A stretch of 46,522 nt of DNA from an uncultured Sulfolobales archaeon (GTDB taxonomy: Archaea; Thermoproteota; Thermoprotei_A; Sulfolobales; Desulfurococcaceae), in contig CALIML010000012.1 in assembly GCA_938045475.1 (NCBI GenBank), positions 1-46,522 of the forward strand, read 5' to 3'. Positions within the stretch are counted from its first letter, which is position 1; each line of letters starts with the position of its first letter. Position numbers and translations under genes: made by a program. Positions 31,824 through 42,100 of the stretch are shown here, one piece after another. Below the pieces are notes generated by a model. The model had not been told where the DNA came from. It worked only from the letters and a program-made list of their open reading frames with translations, and did not search any database.

Positions 31824-32617
31824 AGGGCGAAGCCACCTTGGTACCTTCTTCCAACAGTCTTCAAGTAAAGTAGCGTAACGGCGAATGTAGCTATTTGAAG
31901 CGCGCTGGCTTCAGCAGCTACTCTTCCAAGCAAGCCCCACCACCTGATATCAGAGTACAGCTTTACAGCTAATAGATCTATGGCCGGGCCCGTTATGAAT
32001 AAGGGCAGTAAGTAGTTATTTATGCACCAGACGAACGTTAGTACGAAGCCACTGAATATGCCTGGCCCTATTAATGGGAGGACTACTTTAATCAGTACTT
32101 GGAGGGGCTTAGCTCCAAGGGTTTTTGCAGCATCTTCATATATAGGGTCAAGGGTTCTGAGAGATGCAAATAGTGGGAGCAGCATCATTGGATAGCTAGT
32201 TGATGCTAATCCAAGCAGTGTGCCTATGAAGGTACCGTATAGTCTGTAGTATCTAATGTAGGTGCTGGCCAACCCCACTCCAGCTACTACATCTGGTGTA
32301 AACATTGGTGCAACCAAGATGGCTGTAAGTATCTTCTTAAACTTGAACTCGTACTTCGCTAATACATATGCAGCTGGGAGAGCTACTACGAAGTCTATAG
32401 TTGAAACTAGGAGTCCAACGATGAGGCTGTTTACGAGAGCCCTCCAGTAAGCAGGCGTTATCTGACTGTAAAACTTTAACCCAACGAACGTTGTGCCTTC
32501 ATAAGTCCTGTAGGTGACAGATCTATAGAATATGAATATGAATGGCGAAAGTATTAAGAATACGATTAATGCTAGATACAAATATTTAATTATGATCCAT
32601 GGATGCTTAAAGGCCAT
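31820..32617 (-). CDS. ABC importer permease (PotC-like)
   Basis: 265 residues, ATG start behind GGTGATG. Six membrane helices. The cytoplasmic EAA loop is YEDAAKTLGAKPLQVLIKVV (about 165-185), with the G and LP...P of binding-protein-dependent permeases (VVLPLIGPGIFSGFVLTFVW). The protein pairs with the upstream permease. The polyamine/iron/phosphonate group fits best; the substrate is unknown. Confidence 0.9.
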   Translation of the reverse strand: MAFKHPWIIIKYLYLALIVFLILSPFIFIFYRSVTYRTYEGTTFVGLKFYSQITPAYWRALVNSLIVGLLVSTIDFVVALPAAYVLAKYEFKFKKILTAILVAPMFTPDVVAGVGLASTYIRYYRLYGTFIGTLLGLASTSYPMMLLPLFASLRTLDPIYEDAAKTLGAKPLQVLIKVVLPLIGPGIFSGFVLTFVWCINNYLLPLFITGPAIDLLAVKLYSDIRWWGLLGRVAAEASALQIATFAVTLLYLKTVGRRYQGGFAL

Positions 32618-32621
32618 GTCA

Positions 32622-33458
32622 TCACCCAGCTACTTTCGTTACTTTAAACGTGAAATACGTTGAGAGGAGGGTCATTGCTATTAATATTGTGGCGAGTGAA
32701 GCTGCTAAGCCGTAGTTGTGTAGTTGGAGAGTTAAGTGAACTACTTTTACAGTAACTACATTGCTTGCTTCTACACCCCCTAGGAGTAGCGGTATTAAAT
32801 AGCCTCCAAGGTTCCATCCAAAGCAAGCTATGAAACCTGAGACAGCGCCCGGAGCTGAGAGAGGCAGCGTTACCTTGAGGAAAGTCTTTAACGGTGAAGC
32901 ACCTAGAGTGTGTGCAGCCTCCTCTATCGATGGATCTACTTCGCTGAGAGAAGCAGATGTATAGAGAACCATGAATGGAAGCGTGAATATGGAGAAGCCT
33001 AGTACAACAGCGTAAGGCGTGTAGAGCACGTGTATATAGGATAGCCCAGTGATTGAGTATAGAGCGTCGAATACCCCGCCCGGCAGAAACATGTTCCATA
33101 AGCCATAGGACACGTATATGTCGCCGAAGTATGGAAATAGAAGCGACGCCCTTAGAACATTCTGTAAGAGGACCTTTCTACGTACAAGTAAGTAGGCCAG
33201 CGGATATCCAGCTATGAAGTCGATGAGAGCTGCAGACAGAGGTAAGATGATCGTGTTTCTTACGGTACTTGCATAGCTCTCTATTACAGCAGCATAGTTC
33301 TGTAACCCTATGTAACGTGGTCGCCCAAGTATGAATGATTCTCCTTCAGTGAAACTAATGATCACTATGCTACTTAATGGAATTAGCCAAAAGAACACTA
33401 AGTACACTATAGTCGGCAGAACTAGCAGTATGTAGGAAGCCTTTGGAACTCCATTCAT
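32622..33458 (-). CDS. ABC importer permease (PotB-like)
   Basis: 278 residues from ATG 33458, which has AGGTGG four bases upstream; a preceding in-frame ATG (33473) lacks one. Six helices; EAA loop IEEAAHTLGASPLKTFLKVT with LPLSAPGAVSGF. The gap to the partner permease is 4 bp. A T11 run on the coding strand separates it from the binding-protein gene upstream, which should lower its expression relative to the binding protein. Confidence 0.9.
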   Translation of the reverse strand: MNGVPKASYILLVLPTIVYLVFFWLIPLSSIVIISFTEGESFILGRPRYIGLQNYAAVIESYASTVRNTIILPLSAALIDFIAGYPLAYLLVRRKVLLQNVLRASLLFPYFGDIYVSYGLWNMFLPGGVFDALYSITGLSYIHVLYTPYAVVLGFSIFTLPFMVLYTSASLSEVDPSIEEAAHTLGASPLKTFLKVTLPLSAPGAVSGFIACFGWNLGGYLIPLLLGGVEASNVVTVKVVHLTLQLHNYGLAASLATILIAMTLLSTYFTFKVTKVAG

Positions 33459-33491
33459 ACAACCACCTAGCATTTTACGCTATAGGAATTA

Positions 33492-33510
33492 TTTTTTTAA
33501 AAAAAAAAAG
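33492..33510 (-). terminator. T-rich intra-operon terminator after the solute-binding protein
   Basis: The 42-bp gap between the binding-protein stop and the permease gene has 11 A's (33499-33509) preceded by seven T's (33492-33498) on the plus strand, thus T11-A7 on the transcribed strand sense. Archaeal RNA polymerase stops at such T runs. Leaky stopping here would give more binding protein than permease. Confidence 0.6.
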
Positions 33511-33515
33511 ATTGT

Positions 33516-34787
33516 TTACGCGATTCCAGCCAATCTATTATACATCTCTGACCATTTCTCCGTTTGTTGCTCGATATAGCTGTAATCCGGTATTACGTAC
33601 CACTCAGCCATTTTAGCTAGCGGGTATGGGTATACGTTGGCGTATATGGGCTTTATCCAGTCGGGCAACAAGTCGAAGTTTGTATCATTCAATAAGTTCT
33701 GGTGAAGCATTAGGAAGTCCTCCCTAGACTCTCTATATTGCGGGAAGTCGAGAGCGAACCAGAACTTTACACTCATTAGGAAATCAATGAATATCTGGGC
33801 TAACACTGGGTGTTGAACGTTCTTCGGTATCCAAGCTATTCCTGGAACAAATACGCTTCCCTGAGGCTGGGCTACTCTTGCCACTGGATATCCTTTAACA
33901 GCTTCTACAGGAGCTAAGTACCACCACCATGCAATAGCCCATGCTTCGCCTCTCTCCATAAGCTCCATGATCTCTGCTTCAGAAGTTGTGTACCTCAGCA
34001 CGTTTGGATGTATCTTCTCTGCTGCAAACTTGATTACTTCCTCCATGTCGCTGGGGTTCTTGTAGTCCTTATCCATCGCTAAAGCTAAGTTTACGAGGAA
34101 GTTTGCGAAATGAACTGTGCCAGGCGTAGGCAGTATCACGTGCCCCTTCAGCCTTGGGTCCGCTAGATCTCTATAATCAGTGATCCAGCCGGCTTTATCA
34201 GTATTTATTAAGAGGCCCGCTGTATCTATTGCTTGGAATATTACGCCGTATGGTTGATATTTAATGAAGAATGCATCTACATACTCTAGATTTCTCATAA
34301 GTGGATTACCTAAGTATATGGCTGGCTCAACGGCTCCAGCGCTTAGCGCTCTAAAGAAGAAGGGGGCTTCAATAGCCATTACGTCATAAGGGGATGGGCT
34401 GCCTGCTGAAACAGCCATAAGTACTGATGAAACCATGGCTTCAGGCTCTTGTGTGCCAATCCACGTTACTTCTATGTCTACACCATATTTTTCCTTAACG
34501 TATTTCTCAAACGCTGGTGCATGGTATGTCTCAACAAGCCCTCCATAAGTCCAGTCTGCAACTATTATCCTGCCCTCCCGTCTTATTTCATTAATTATTT
34601 CACTTTCACTCATCCACCTATTAAGTATAGGAATATAGTATATTCTCTCCGCTGGAGTCACTGTAGGTGTAACTGTTGGAACTTCTGTTATAGGCCTCAT
34701 CCAGCCATATGCGCCTATAGCTCCTACAATTACTACGAGCGCTATGAGTGCTGCCTCAAGTTTAGATAAAGCCTTCACGCGGCTCAC
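33516..34787 (-). CDS. extracellular solute-binding protein of the ABC importer (PotD-like)
   Basis: 423 residues, GTG start (GTG at 34778 is an alternative). An N-terminal membrane anchor (about 10-28) is followed by a Thr/Pro linker (EVPTVTPTVTPAE) typical of crenarchaeal binding proteins. The body reads as a family 1/8 periplasmic binding protein: EGRIIVADWTYGG, GVDIEVTWIG, SPYDVMAIEAP, GLLINTDKAGWITDYRDLAD, GEAWAIAWWWYLAPVEAVKG and HPVLAQIFIDFLMS. The closest match in layout is spermidine/putrescine, iron or phosphonate binding proteins. The ligand cannot be read. Confidence 0.92.
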   Translation of the reverse strand: MSRVKALSKLEAALIALVVIVGAIGAYGWMRPITEVPTVTPTVTPAERIYYIPILNRWMSESEIINEIRREGRIIVADWTYGGLVETYHAPAFEKYVKEKYGVDIEVTWIGTQEPEAMVSSVLMAVSAGSPSPYDVMAIEAPFFFRALSAGAVEPAIYLGNPLMRNLEYVDAFFIKYQPYGVIFQAIDTAGLLINTDKAGWITDYRDLADPRLKGHVILPTPGTVHFANFLVNLALAMDKDYKNPSDMEEVIKFAAEKIHPNVLRYTTSEAEIMELMERGEAWAIAWWWYLAPVEAVKGYPVARVAQPQGSVFVPGIAWIPKNVQHPVLAQIFIDFLMSVKFWFALDFPQYRESREDFLMLHQNLLNDTNFDLLPDWIKPIYANVYPYPLAKMAEWYVIPDYSYIEQQTEKWSEMYNRLAGIA

Positions 34788-34911
34788 CCGCAGAAAGTTC
34801 CTCTTGTCAATATACGTAATAGAGGGATATATACTTAATCGTATAATACAATAGATTTTTACGTCTGCTCGTCGTAAACAGCATGCATCGTTAAATAATG
34901 AAGACTACTAC

Positions 34912-35148
34912 ATGTATTCCGCTTACGAGAGGGACTTGGGCCTCGCAAACGTTGAGCCTGAGCCAAGCAGGCTCGTAGAGGCAGTAATGAGGTCAGTCAC
35001 GGTGCTGAAGCAGCTCCACAAGAAAACGGGTGGTGAGCCCGAGGCAGTTAGAAAGCTTAAGCACACAGTAGCATTACCCTATAGAATAGAAGAATACTTA
35101 AGAAAGTCAATAAGAGGTCTGGAGGAAGAGTTGAAGAGCTATGAGTAG
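34912..35148 (+). CDS. small helical protein, 78 aa, unknown
   Basis: ATG start; the frame is open a little further upstream. Charged, all-helical sequence (SRLVEAVMRSVTVLKQLHKK, then RIEEYLRKSIRGLEEELKSY). The C-terminal helix looks like a coiled coil. No family recognised. Its 3' end overlaps the TnpB relic on the other strand. Confidence 0.6.
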   Translation: MYSAYERDLGLANVEPEPSRLVEAVMRSVTVLKQLHKKTGGEPEAVRKLKHTVALPYRIEEYLRKSIRGLEEELKSYE

Positions 35149-35330
35149 ATCATCTCTTCGACAAATTTATCTAAGACACTCTCGTAATACGCCCCAGCTC
35201 CCCACATCTGAAGGTTTAATACAGCAACTACATCCCTATCCATTATAGCGCCACAACTCATGCATCTTATTAACCTGCCCTCATAGGCTGCCATGTAGCC
35301 TGAGCAGAGAGGGCGAGTTCTCGAATATCA
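35139..35330 (-). pseudogene. TnpB (IS605/IS607 OrfB) C-terminal relic
   Basis: On the minus strand the frame ending at 35139 reads TRPLCSGYMAAYEGRLIRCM, SCGAIMDRDVVAVLNLQMWG and a 25-residue tail. It holds the C-terminal TnpB zinc-finger cysteines (C-x-x in LCS, CMSCG) and the third RuvC motif DRDVVAVLNL. Everything before it is lost: the DNA further upstream (35331-35505) shows no TnpB sequence, only a 30-codon frame of no significance. A complete TnpB is about 400 residues, so this is a remnant of about 60 codons. It lies 175 bp past the end of rfcL. Confidence 0.8.
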
Positions 35331-35505
35331 AATTGAATTATTGAAGGGATATTTTAAACCCGTGGTTAATCAAATAAGTTAGATGAGCTATTCTAGAATA
35401 ATGTCTAATTGGATTACAGTAAATGAGGGCTTAAGAGTTATGCGAAGCTCTAACGGCCCTTCAATGCAGGAGTAAAAACTTAATCCAAGGAGGGGCATCG
35501 ATGCA

Positions 35506-36786
35506 TCAACTCCTCCTAGAGTACTTCTTAACGTACGACATAATTTCCCTCGCTCTTGGACCAGCTAAGAAGCTGATCATTTCATTGGTCAGTCCGTATG
35601 CCATGGATATCTTTGCAGCGTACTCCGGGTTATTTTGGAAAACAATGTATAGGTATGGCAGTACTTCTGCAGTAAAGCTTCTCTTAGACATAAGGAGCCT
35701 GTTTGAAAACGCTTCAGCAATAGCTGTTCTCAGCTCTCTAGCCCTCCTTGATTTAAAAACTAAGTCGAATCTTTCAGGTCTAGTGAACTTAACCCAATGA
35801 AACTTAGTGATCTTCCTGGATAGCGCTACACCAGGGCCAGCCATATCCATTACGTATGTAAGTAAATCCCAGTTTCCAGTCTTAACTATCCTGCCCCTAT
35901 ATACGTCGGCTCTGCTAAGGGCTTCGTAAGCTCTCCAAACTTCCTCTGGATCACTGAAGTAAGTTGGGATGTGTTCATTGATCCACAAGAGCATTTGCTC
36001 ATAATCTATGTTTGACTGTAGGAGAGCGTTTCTAGCCATCCAAGCATACCTGGAGTTAAATAAATTCCTCAATGCTTCAAACGGAGCATACTCTCTATTC
36101 CTATATGCAGTCATAGCTTCAACTAAGGACACAGCTACTTTACCATAGGCTTCACCTATAGCTTGTAAGTCGTTAATAGCGCTTCTTAAATCCCCCTCAC
36201 TTCTATCAGCAATAACTTTCAATGCATCATCCTCACAATATATTTTCTCTAAACCACAGATCTTCTTTAATGCTACAACTACGTCGGTGTTTCTAAGCCT
36301 TCTAACTTCAATCATTCTAGCTAAATCCCTAAGGGGCTTAAGGTCGTGGGTCCAGGGATTGTTTGCAGTCATTATTATAGGCCACTTAGTTCCCTCAATT
36401 AATTGCAGTATGGCTTCTGCCCCACCTTTGTCAGCCATCCCGGAGAGTCCATCTATTTCATCCAATAATATGACCTTGCCTTTTCCAAACAGGCTTCTCT
36501 GAAGCGATGAAGCCAAAGCGATTCTCTCAATGTCCTCCCTCCTCCTAAAATCGCTTGCATTCATTTCAACTAGCTCTAAACCCATATCTCTAGCCAGTGC
36601 TTCAACTAGACTTGTCTTACCGCAGCCGGCTGGCCCATACAATAGCACTGCCTTCTTATCAAGGGGCTTTCCAGACAGCCATTGCTTAATCCACGACAGC
36701 AGCTCGTTTTTAGCGCTCTCTTGATCTACAACTTCACTTAAGCTCCTGGGCCTATACTTTATAGTCCACGGAAGCTTTTTATCCAT
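35506..36786 (-). CDS. rfcL: replication factor C large subunit
   Basis: 426 residues, ATG start overlapping the rfcS stop (TAATG). Clamp-loader AAA+ ATPase: Walker A LLYGPAGCGKTSLVEAL, Walker B VILLDEIDGLSG, sensor 1 IIMTANNPW and the EGDLRSAINDL sensor-2 region. The C-terminal third is helical (clamp-loader collar). Archaeal RfcL often ends in a PCNA-interacting Q-x-x-h-x-x-F-F box; here the last 30 residues (FLAGPRAREIMSYVKKYSRR) show none. Confidence 0.95.
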   Translation of the reverse strand: MDKKLPWTIKYRPRSLSEVVDQESAKNELLSWIKQWLSGKPLDKKAVLLYGPAGCGKTSLVEALARDMGLELVEMNASDFRRREDIERIALASSLQRSLFGKGKVILLDEIDGLSGMADKGGAEAILQLIEGTKWPIIMTANNPWTHDLKPLRDLARMIEVRRLRNTDVVVALKKICGLEKIYCEDDALKVIADRSEGDLRSAINDLQAIGEAYGKVAVSLVEAMTAYRNREYAPFEALRNLFNSRYAWMARNALLQSNIDYEQMLLWINEHIPTYFSDPEEVWRAYEALSRADVYRGRIVKTGNWDLLTYVMDMAGPGVALSRKITKFHWVKFTRPERFDLVFKSRRARELRTAIAEAFSNRLLMSKRSFTAEVLPYLYIVFQNNPEYAAKISMAYGLTNEMISFLAGPRAREIMSYVKKYSRRS

Positions 36787-37772
36787 TATGACACCTTGAA
36801 TTTCTTCCCCAGTAAAGCTAGCCTAGCTAGAAATGCATTCAACTGTATTTCGTCATCAGAGCCCTCCGTAAGTCTATACTGTATTTCGCCAGCGTAATCA
36901 GCTATCAGTACTTTGAGTTCCTCGGGGAGCTTTAGCTCCGCCCCAAAGATCTCTCTATGCACTTGCTTAATTACATCGAGGCCCGATAGGCCGTAGCTTA
37001 TCATTAATTCCCTAAGCCTGCCTCTAGCTCCAGTAAAGTCGCCTGCTAGTGCTGATTTAACCATCTCTCTAACCTCCCTTGGGTGGGCTAGCCCAACCAC
37101 TCTATACACATATTCAACAGTTACTTTGCCTAGAGCTGATGAGGCCTGCAGCACATTGATGGCCCTCCTCATGTCTCCCTCGCTTAACTCATATATGACT
37201 TCAAGAGCTTCATCCTCTAACTCAACTCCCTCCTTCTCAGCAATCCACTTAAGCCTACTCACTACATCGTCTTTGCTAAGCGATGTAAACCTGAATACGG
37301 CGCATCTACTCTGAATGGGCTCAATTATTTTGCTAGGGTAGTTCGCTATTAGTATAAACCTAGTGTTTATAGTGAAGAGCTCCATAAGTCTTCTAAGCGC
37401 TTGCTGAGCATCTGGAGTCATGTTATCAGCCTCATCTAGTAGCACTATTTTGAAAGGCACTTCGCCGGACACAATAGATCTAGCGAACTCCTTCACTTTA
37501 CTCCTAATGACTTCTATGCCTCTCTCATCTGAAGCATTTAATTCAAGTATGTAGGCTCTATAGTTATCCCCATAGAGATCGTGGGCTAGGCAGTGGGCGG
37601 CAGTAGTCTTGCCAGTGCCTGGAGGGCCTGCAAATAGTAAGTGAGGCATATTCTTCTCTTCAACAAACTTCCTCAACCTAATCACAGTGTCCCTTTGATT
37701 AACTATTTCATCAAGAGTCCTCGGGCGGTATTTCTCTGCCCAGAGAAGTTCGTACTCTTGAGCTGTACTCAC
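36786..37772 (-). CDS. rfcS: replication factor C small subunit
   Basis: 328 residues, GTG start; TATA TTTATAAA near 37808-37815. Walker A LLFAGPPGTGKTTAAHCLAH, Walker B KIVLLDEADNMTPDAQQALR, sensor 1 RFILIANYPSKI, SRC arginine-finger motif IQSRCAVFRF and sensor 2 EGDMRRAINVLQ are complete. It forms a 4:1 clamp loader with RfcL to place PCNA on DNA. The two genes are translationally coupled. Confidence 0.96.
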   Translation of the reverse strand: MSTAQEYELLWAEKYRPRTLDEIVNQRDTVIRLRKFVEEKNMPHLLFAGPPGTGKTTAAHCLAHDLYGDNYRAYILELNASDERGIEVIRSKVKEFARSIVSGEVPFKIVLLDEADNMTPDAQQALRRLMELFTINTRFILIANYPSKIIEPIQSRCAVFRFTSLSKDDVVSRLKWIAEKEGVELEDEALEVIYELSEGDMRRAINVLQASSALGKVTVEYVYRVVGLAHPREVREMVKSALAGDFTGARGRLRELMISYGLSGLDVIKQVHREIFGAELKLPEELKVLIADYAGEIQYRLTEGSDDEIQLNAFLARLALLGKKFKVS

Positions 37773-38017
37773 ATATTACACCTTAGTTTAAGTGATTTAG
37801 AACTCCTTTATAAACAGTTGCACATACTCTCTTGAGGAAGATGAGCATAAAGCCTTAGCGGCAGGAAAAATGCATCGGCTAATGGAGTAAAGGCATTCCA
37901 TAAAAGATTATAAGCTAGGGAGCCTAGTGAATGAGTTGATGAATGAGAAGCGCCTTAATATATGAGTCCACGAGCTCCAAGCAATGAAGACCTCAGGCCA
38001 CGTTGAATAAAGATGTG

Positions 38018-38092
38018 GCCCGGGTAGCTTAGCCTGGGTAGAGCGCCGGGCTGTGGACCCGGAGGCCCCGGGTTCAAATCCCGGCCCGGGCC
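38018..38092 (+). tRNA. tRNA-His (GTG)
   Basis: Complete cloverleaf: acceptor GCCCGGG (38018-38024) with CCCGGGC (38085-38091); discriminator C at 38092 (the His hallmark); anticodon stem CCGGG/CCCGG around CTGTGGA with anticodon GTG at 38053-38055; T arm CCGGG-TTCAAAT-CCCGG. A G at 38017 could be the encoded G-1. There is no intron and no CCA. The surrounding gap (37773-38017 and 38093-38279) holds the rfcS promoter, a TATA-like TTAATATATG near 37955 for this gene, and nothing else convincing. Confidence 0.97.
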
Positions 38093-38279
38093 TGTTTACA
38101 TTCGTGAAAAGTTTTAGATAAACTATTGAAGGAGGGCTTTCAGTCGTTGAGTTAAGTGGGAGCTCTGTAGAGCTAGCTCAATATTTAGCGCTATCAGCAT
38201 TAATGGCGTGCATATAGTTCTCTAAGCATGGCTGAGTCAAAGGCCAAGGCTTAACTACCAGCGTCTTGGAAGCACTTAA

Positions 38280-39107
38280 TTGGTGGACGCTGTGAGTTTG
38301 ACCATAGGACTTGTGCAAGCTGACTATGGCGTAGATCCTCTTAATAACTATGAGAAGACTAAGAGAGTTCTTAGAGAAAGCTATAGTGAAGCTGCCTTAA
38401 TAGTGCTACCTGAGTACTCTATGAGCGACCCGCTTCAGTTAGCCAAACCTGAGGAAGTAAATGCAATAGCTGAGTACATTGAAGACAGCGCTTACTTAAG
38501 TAAGTTGAGTGAGCTAGCTGCAGAGCTTGGAGCATCAATATTGGCGCACTTCATTGAGAAAACAGATGGAGGAAAGCCCCTCAGCTCTAGCGTAATGATT
38601 CACCCTAGTGGGGAATTTGAAAAGCTGTACAGTAAGATACACCTCTTTGACGCATATGGATATAGGGAATCCATGTTCTTTGAACGCGGAAGAAGCGTGT
38701 CGAGAAGCATAGTCATCAAAGACTTAACTGCTAGGGCTGCAATATGTTTTGACATAAGGTTTCCAGAATTATTTAGAGTATATGCAACAACGGGCTCTGA
38801 ACTAGTCATTGTACACAGCGGCTGGGTGAGGGGCTTGCTTAAAGAAGAAGCATTAGAATTCCTGGTGAGAAGCAGAGCTCATGAAAATACTCTTTGGATA
38901 GCTGTTGCAAATAGATGGGGGGAGAAATACGTTGGGAGGAGCATGGTCGCAGATCCTTTTGGAGTAAAGGTATTTGAACTAAGTGTTGGAGAAAACTACG
39001 GAGAATACACAGTAGACGGAAATAGAGTCCGTGAAGCGAGGAGAATCCTTCCAACAGTAGAGCTAAGCAAAGGGCTCTGGAAAGTGGAGTTAATGGACTC
39101 AAAATAA
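38280..39107 (+). CDS. carbon-nitrogen hydrolase (nitrilase superfamily amidase)
   Basis: 275 residues, TTG start (GTG at 38283 also possible). The E-K-C catalytic triad is clear: E45 (IVLPEYSM), K119 (LYSKIHLFD) and C156 (AAICFDIRFPELFR). The layout fits omega-amidase/Nit1-Nit2 type amidases rather than true nitrilases. Substrate may be a small amide such as deaminated glutathione or alpha-ketoglutaramate; this is family knowledge, not visible here. It is convergent with the subtilase gene. Confidence 0.9.
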   Translation: MVDAVSLTIGLVQADYGVDPLNNYEKTKRVLRESYSEAALIVLPEYSMSDPLQLAKPEEVNAIAEYIEDSAYLSKLSELAAELGASILAHFIEKTDGGKPLSSSVMIHPSGEFEKLYSKIHLFDAYGYRESMFFERGRSVSRSIVIKDLTARAAICFDIRFPELFRVYATTGSELVIVHSGWVRGLLKEEALEFLVRSRAHENTLWIAVANRWGEKYVGRSMVADPFGVKVFELSVGENYGEYTVDGNRVREARRILPTVELSKGLWKVELMDSK

Positions 39108-39126
39108 AGAATTGTTTCATAAAAAA

Positions 39127-42100
39127 CTACTTGCGTTTAACATACGGCGCTAGCTCAATTAATAGCGTTAAAGCGCTAATAGCTACCGACAGGTATACGA
39201 CTAACGTTATTACTGCTAAGTCTCTAGCCATGCTTGATTCCAGCTCGCTTAGCCTACTTAATACATTTGACTCTGCTTCCACCGCCACATCCCTCGCTTC
39301 ATCCATAGCCTTAGAGCTGGTTTCCCTTAGAGCGTGCTCAATGGAGGCGCTCGATTCCTCCACGTTCTTACTCAAGGAGTTAACTGCTTCAATTATAAGT
39401 GATGATAGTGAGGCATTCAGCTTATTTAAGCTACTCATTATTTCCACGGCATTCCCTATGCTTAATAACATTGATTCATTTAAATCGTGAAGACTTATCA
39501 CTATTTGCTGGAGAGCTCTAAGGACGTCGCTGTACTGTGTAAGTAGCTTCTCCTTAAATAAAGACTCCTCTATATACACCTCCCTGAAAGCTATTAATTC
39601 CCCGTCAACCGTCCTCAAGTTAATTAAGTGAACTCCACTGAAGTAGTCTGGGATATTTAGTTCGACTATTAATGGCTCAACGCTCTTAGGCCTTACGCTC
39701 GTAATGTAGTTATCGTCAATGTAAATCATTATAATTGAGTCCACTGGATGCCCAGTTATATTAAGCCTTACTCTACCTCCCTCTCTAACTCCTTGCTCTC
39801 CAATGATATCTATTTTAGTGTTTACATAGAATACTTTCTCCCCGTAGAATAGTCCTTCACTAATCAGTACTATTCTATGAAGCCCTCTCCCTAAGTAGGG
39901 TACTCTTACCCTTATAGTCATTGATTCGTTTCTGCCAATAATGTTCTCTAAAACAACAATGTTATCTATTAGTATTGAGTAAGTTACTCCAGGCAGTGGA
40001 GGAATCTCTATTGTTAGTTCTTCACCAACGTATACGCTAATAGGTCTTACGGAGATGTCGACGGGCCTTAGAGAAGCCCATGCAATAGATCTAAGGAGTA
40101 TTTCCTTTGCTTCATAACTCCAATGATCCATGTTAGTCCATAGCTCAGGAGCTAGGCCGGCGAGCAAAACCCACCTAGTTCCATATGGTGTTGTCTTTAC
40201 TCCTATGCCGCAGCCCTTCACACCAGCTGTTTCAGCCCCTATGTATGCAAGTACTTCGCCATCCCACTTGCTGAACCAGGCGTAATCATAGTCGCCCCCA
40301 TATACGATGTAGATTCTTTCCCCAACTCTATACCCCTCAAGTATTGGGTGCTCCTTGCTTACAACGTAGTACACAGGGCCCTTATCGTAGTCTGAGCCAA
40401 CGCTGCCCGGATTTCTATAGTAATAGTACAGTATGTTTATGCCATATGGATATTCTTTTAAGTACCTGTACTCAAAGTAATTATTTAAGAATACTATGCC
40501 TACTCCAAGTTTATACGTTGCATTAATAAGTCGTTCAAAGACATCTCTATCGGGCCATAGATCAGGTGAGCCAACGTATTCTCCTGCAAGCACTAGTACA
40601 TCGTAAAAGCCCAGGTCTCTATACAAAGTACTCCAATCTCTATACGCTTGTGCATACCACCCCATGGATAGTAGAAGCGTTGTTATTTGCCCAGAGAAAT
40701 CAATCATTACGGCTGCCCTAGGCTTCCTAATTAAAGTCTCCTCCAAGTAGCTGGTCTCACCTACAGATACTTCTACAACGTGATCCACGCTATAGTACCC
40801 ACGAGCATCTATCCTTACTCTAAAGACTCCTTCAGGCAGCCAAAGCACAAATACTCCTGTTTCATTAGTAAACGTTTTTACGGGAGTGCCTACAATAGAT
40901 ACTTCAGCTCCACTAATCGGCTGCCCTGTATCGCCTGCAGTAATGATTCCCACAAGCCATCCGTAAGGCCTTCTTTCAAGAACGATGTTTAATTCAGTGA
41001 ACGCTGATATTGTTGGCCAGTCAAATTGCATTAAACTCAAGTTCATCCATCGGGGGCCTTCTCCTGCACTCCTTACCCCCAACGCATACTTAACCACATT
41101 GTATAGCAGCCTCGCCATGTTCTGCGAGTACTTCATGTCCTGGCCTTTCTCCATGTACTTAGCCCAGTGATAGCTTCCTCCAACACTCATGAATACCCAG
41201 CAGTCTTCTCCAAAACCTTTGTTCCAAACAGTTATGCTAAAGCCATATACTGTTCCTCCATAAACGATCTCCCCTAAGTAACTCAGCTCGCCAACAGCTG
41301 GCTGACGGAAACTCTGATATGCAGCGTAGTCAACTCTATCAGAGGGGGGTGAAGCTATGTAGAATCTGTAGTCTTCATCAAAGGCTACTCCATCAAATAT
41401 ATCGTTATCAGGATCTAGGGCGTGGATCATGAGGCCTTCCCTATACCCATCGCTTCTGTAGACTGGAGAGGGGTATCCATGTTTGCTGATTGCTTCACCG
41501 TACTTGTAAAGAACGTATCCCGCAAAGTGGTAGTATGCCCCCCATGAATCGAGGAATATAAGGCTAGTGTTCTCCTGATCCATTGCCTTAAGGAAGTTAA
41601 TTAAAGCGTCTACCCCTGGATCTGTGCCGAAGTAATTGATTACTATAACTCTATATCCAGCCTTGGCCTGCAATGGGTCGAGGAGTTCTACAGCGTAGCT
41701 AGGGTATCCTTGAGACACTATGGCTTGCCTAATGTCTTCGCCGAAGACTCTCGAATCCATGGACATCACGCCGATCAGAAATGTCGTATCTATGGATAGC
41801 GTTTGCTCCCCAGGCAATAGAGCTGCACTATATACTCTAGTTGCATAATGCTTCTTTGATACTACAATAGTGTACACCCCGGGAGGTATTCCCTCCAATA
41901 CAGCTATGCCCGATGAATTCGTTTTTACAGCCAACCCTAGTTCTCGTAGAAATACATCGGCTTCCACTATGGGTAGCTCAGTAAAGTACTCATATACGTG
42001 AACGAAGAGCTTTGCTTGAGCACTCAGAGGATATAACTGGAAGTCAGCTACAACTACTTCTCCTTCTCCAACAATGACGTGCTTGGAATCACTAAAGTAT

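Noticed and set aside
35383-35475. 30-codon plus-strand frame with ATG start
   Set aside because: Too short, no family, no ribosome binding site; the A/T-rich stretch upstream is not enough evidence.
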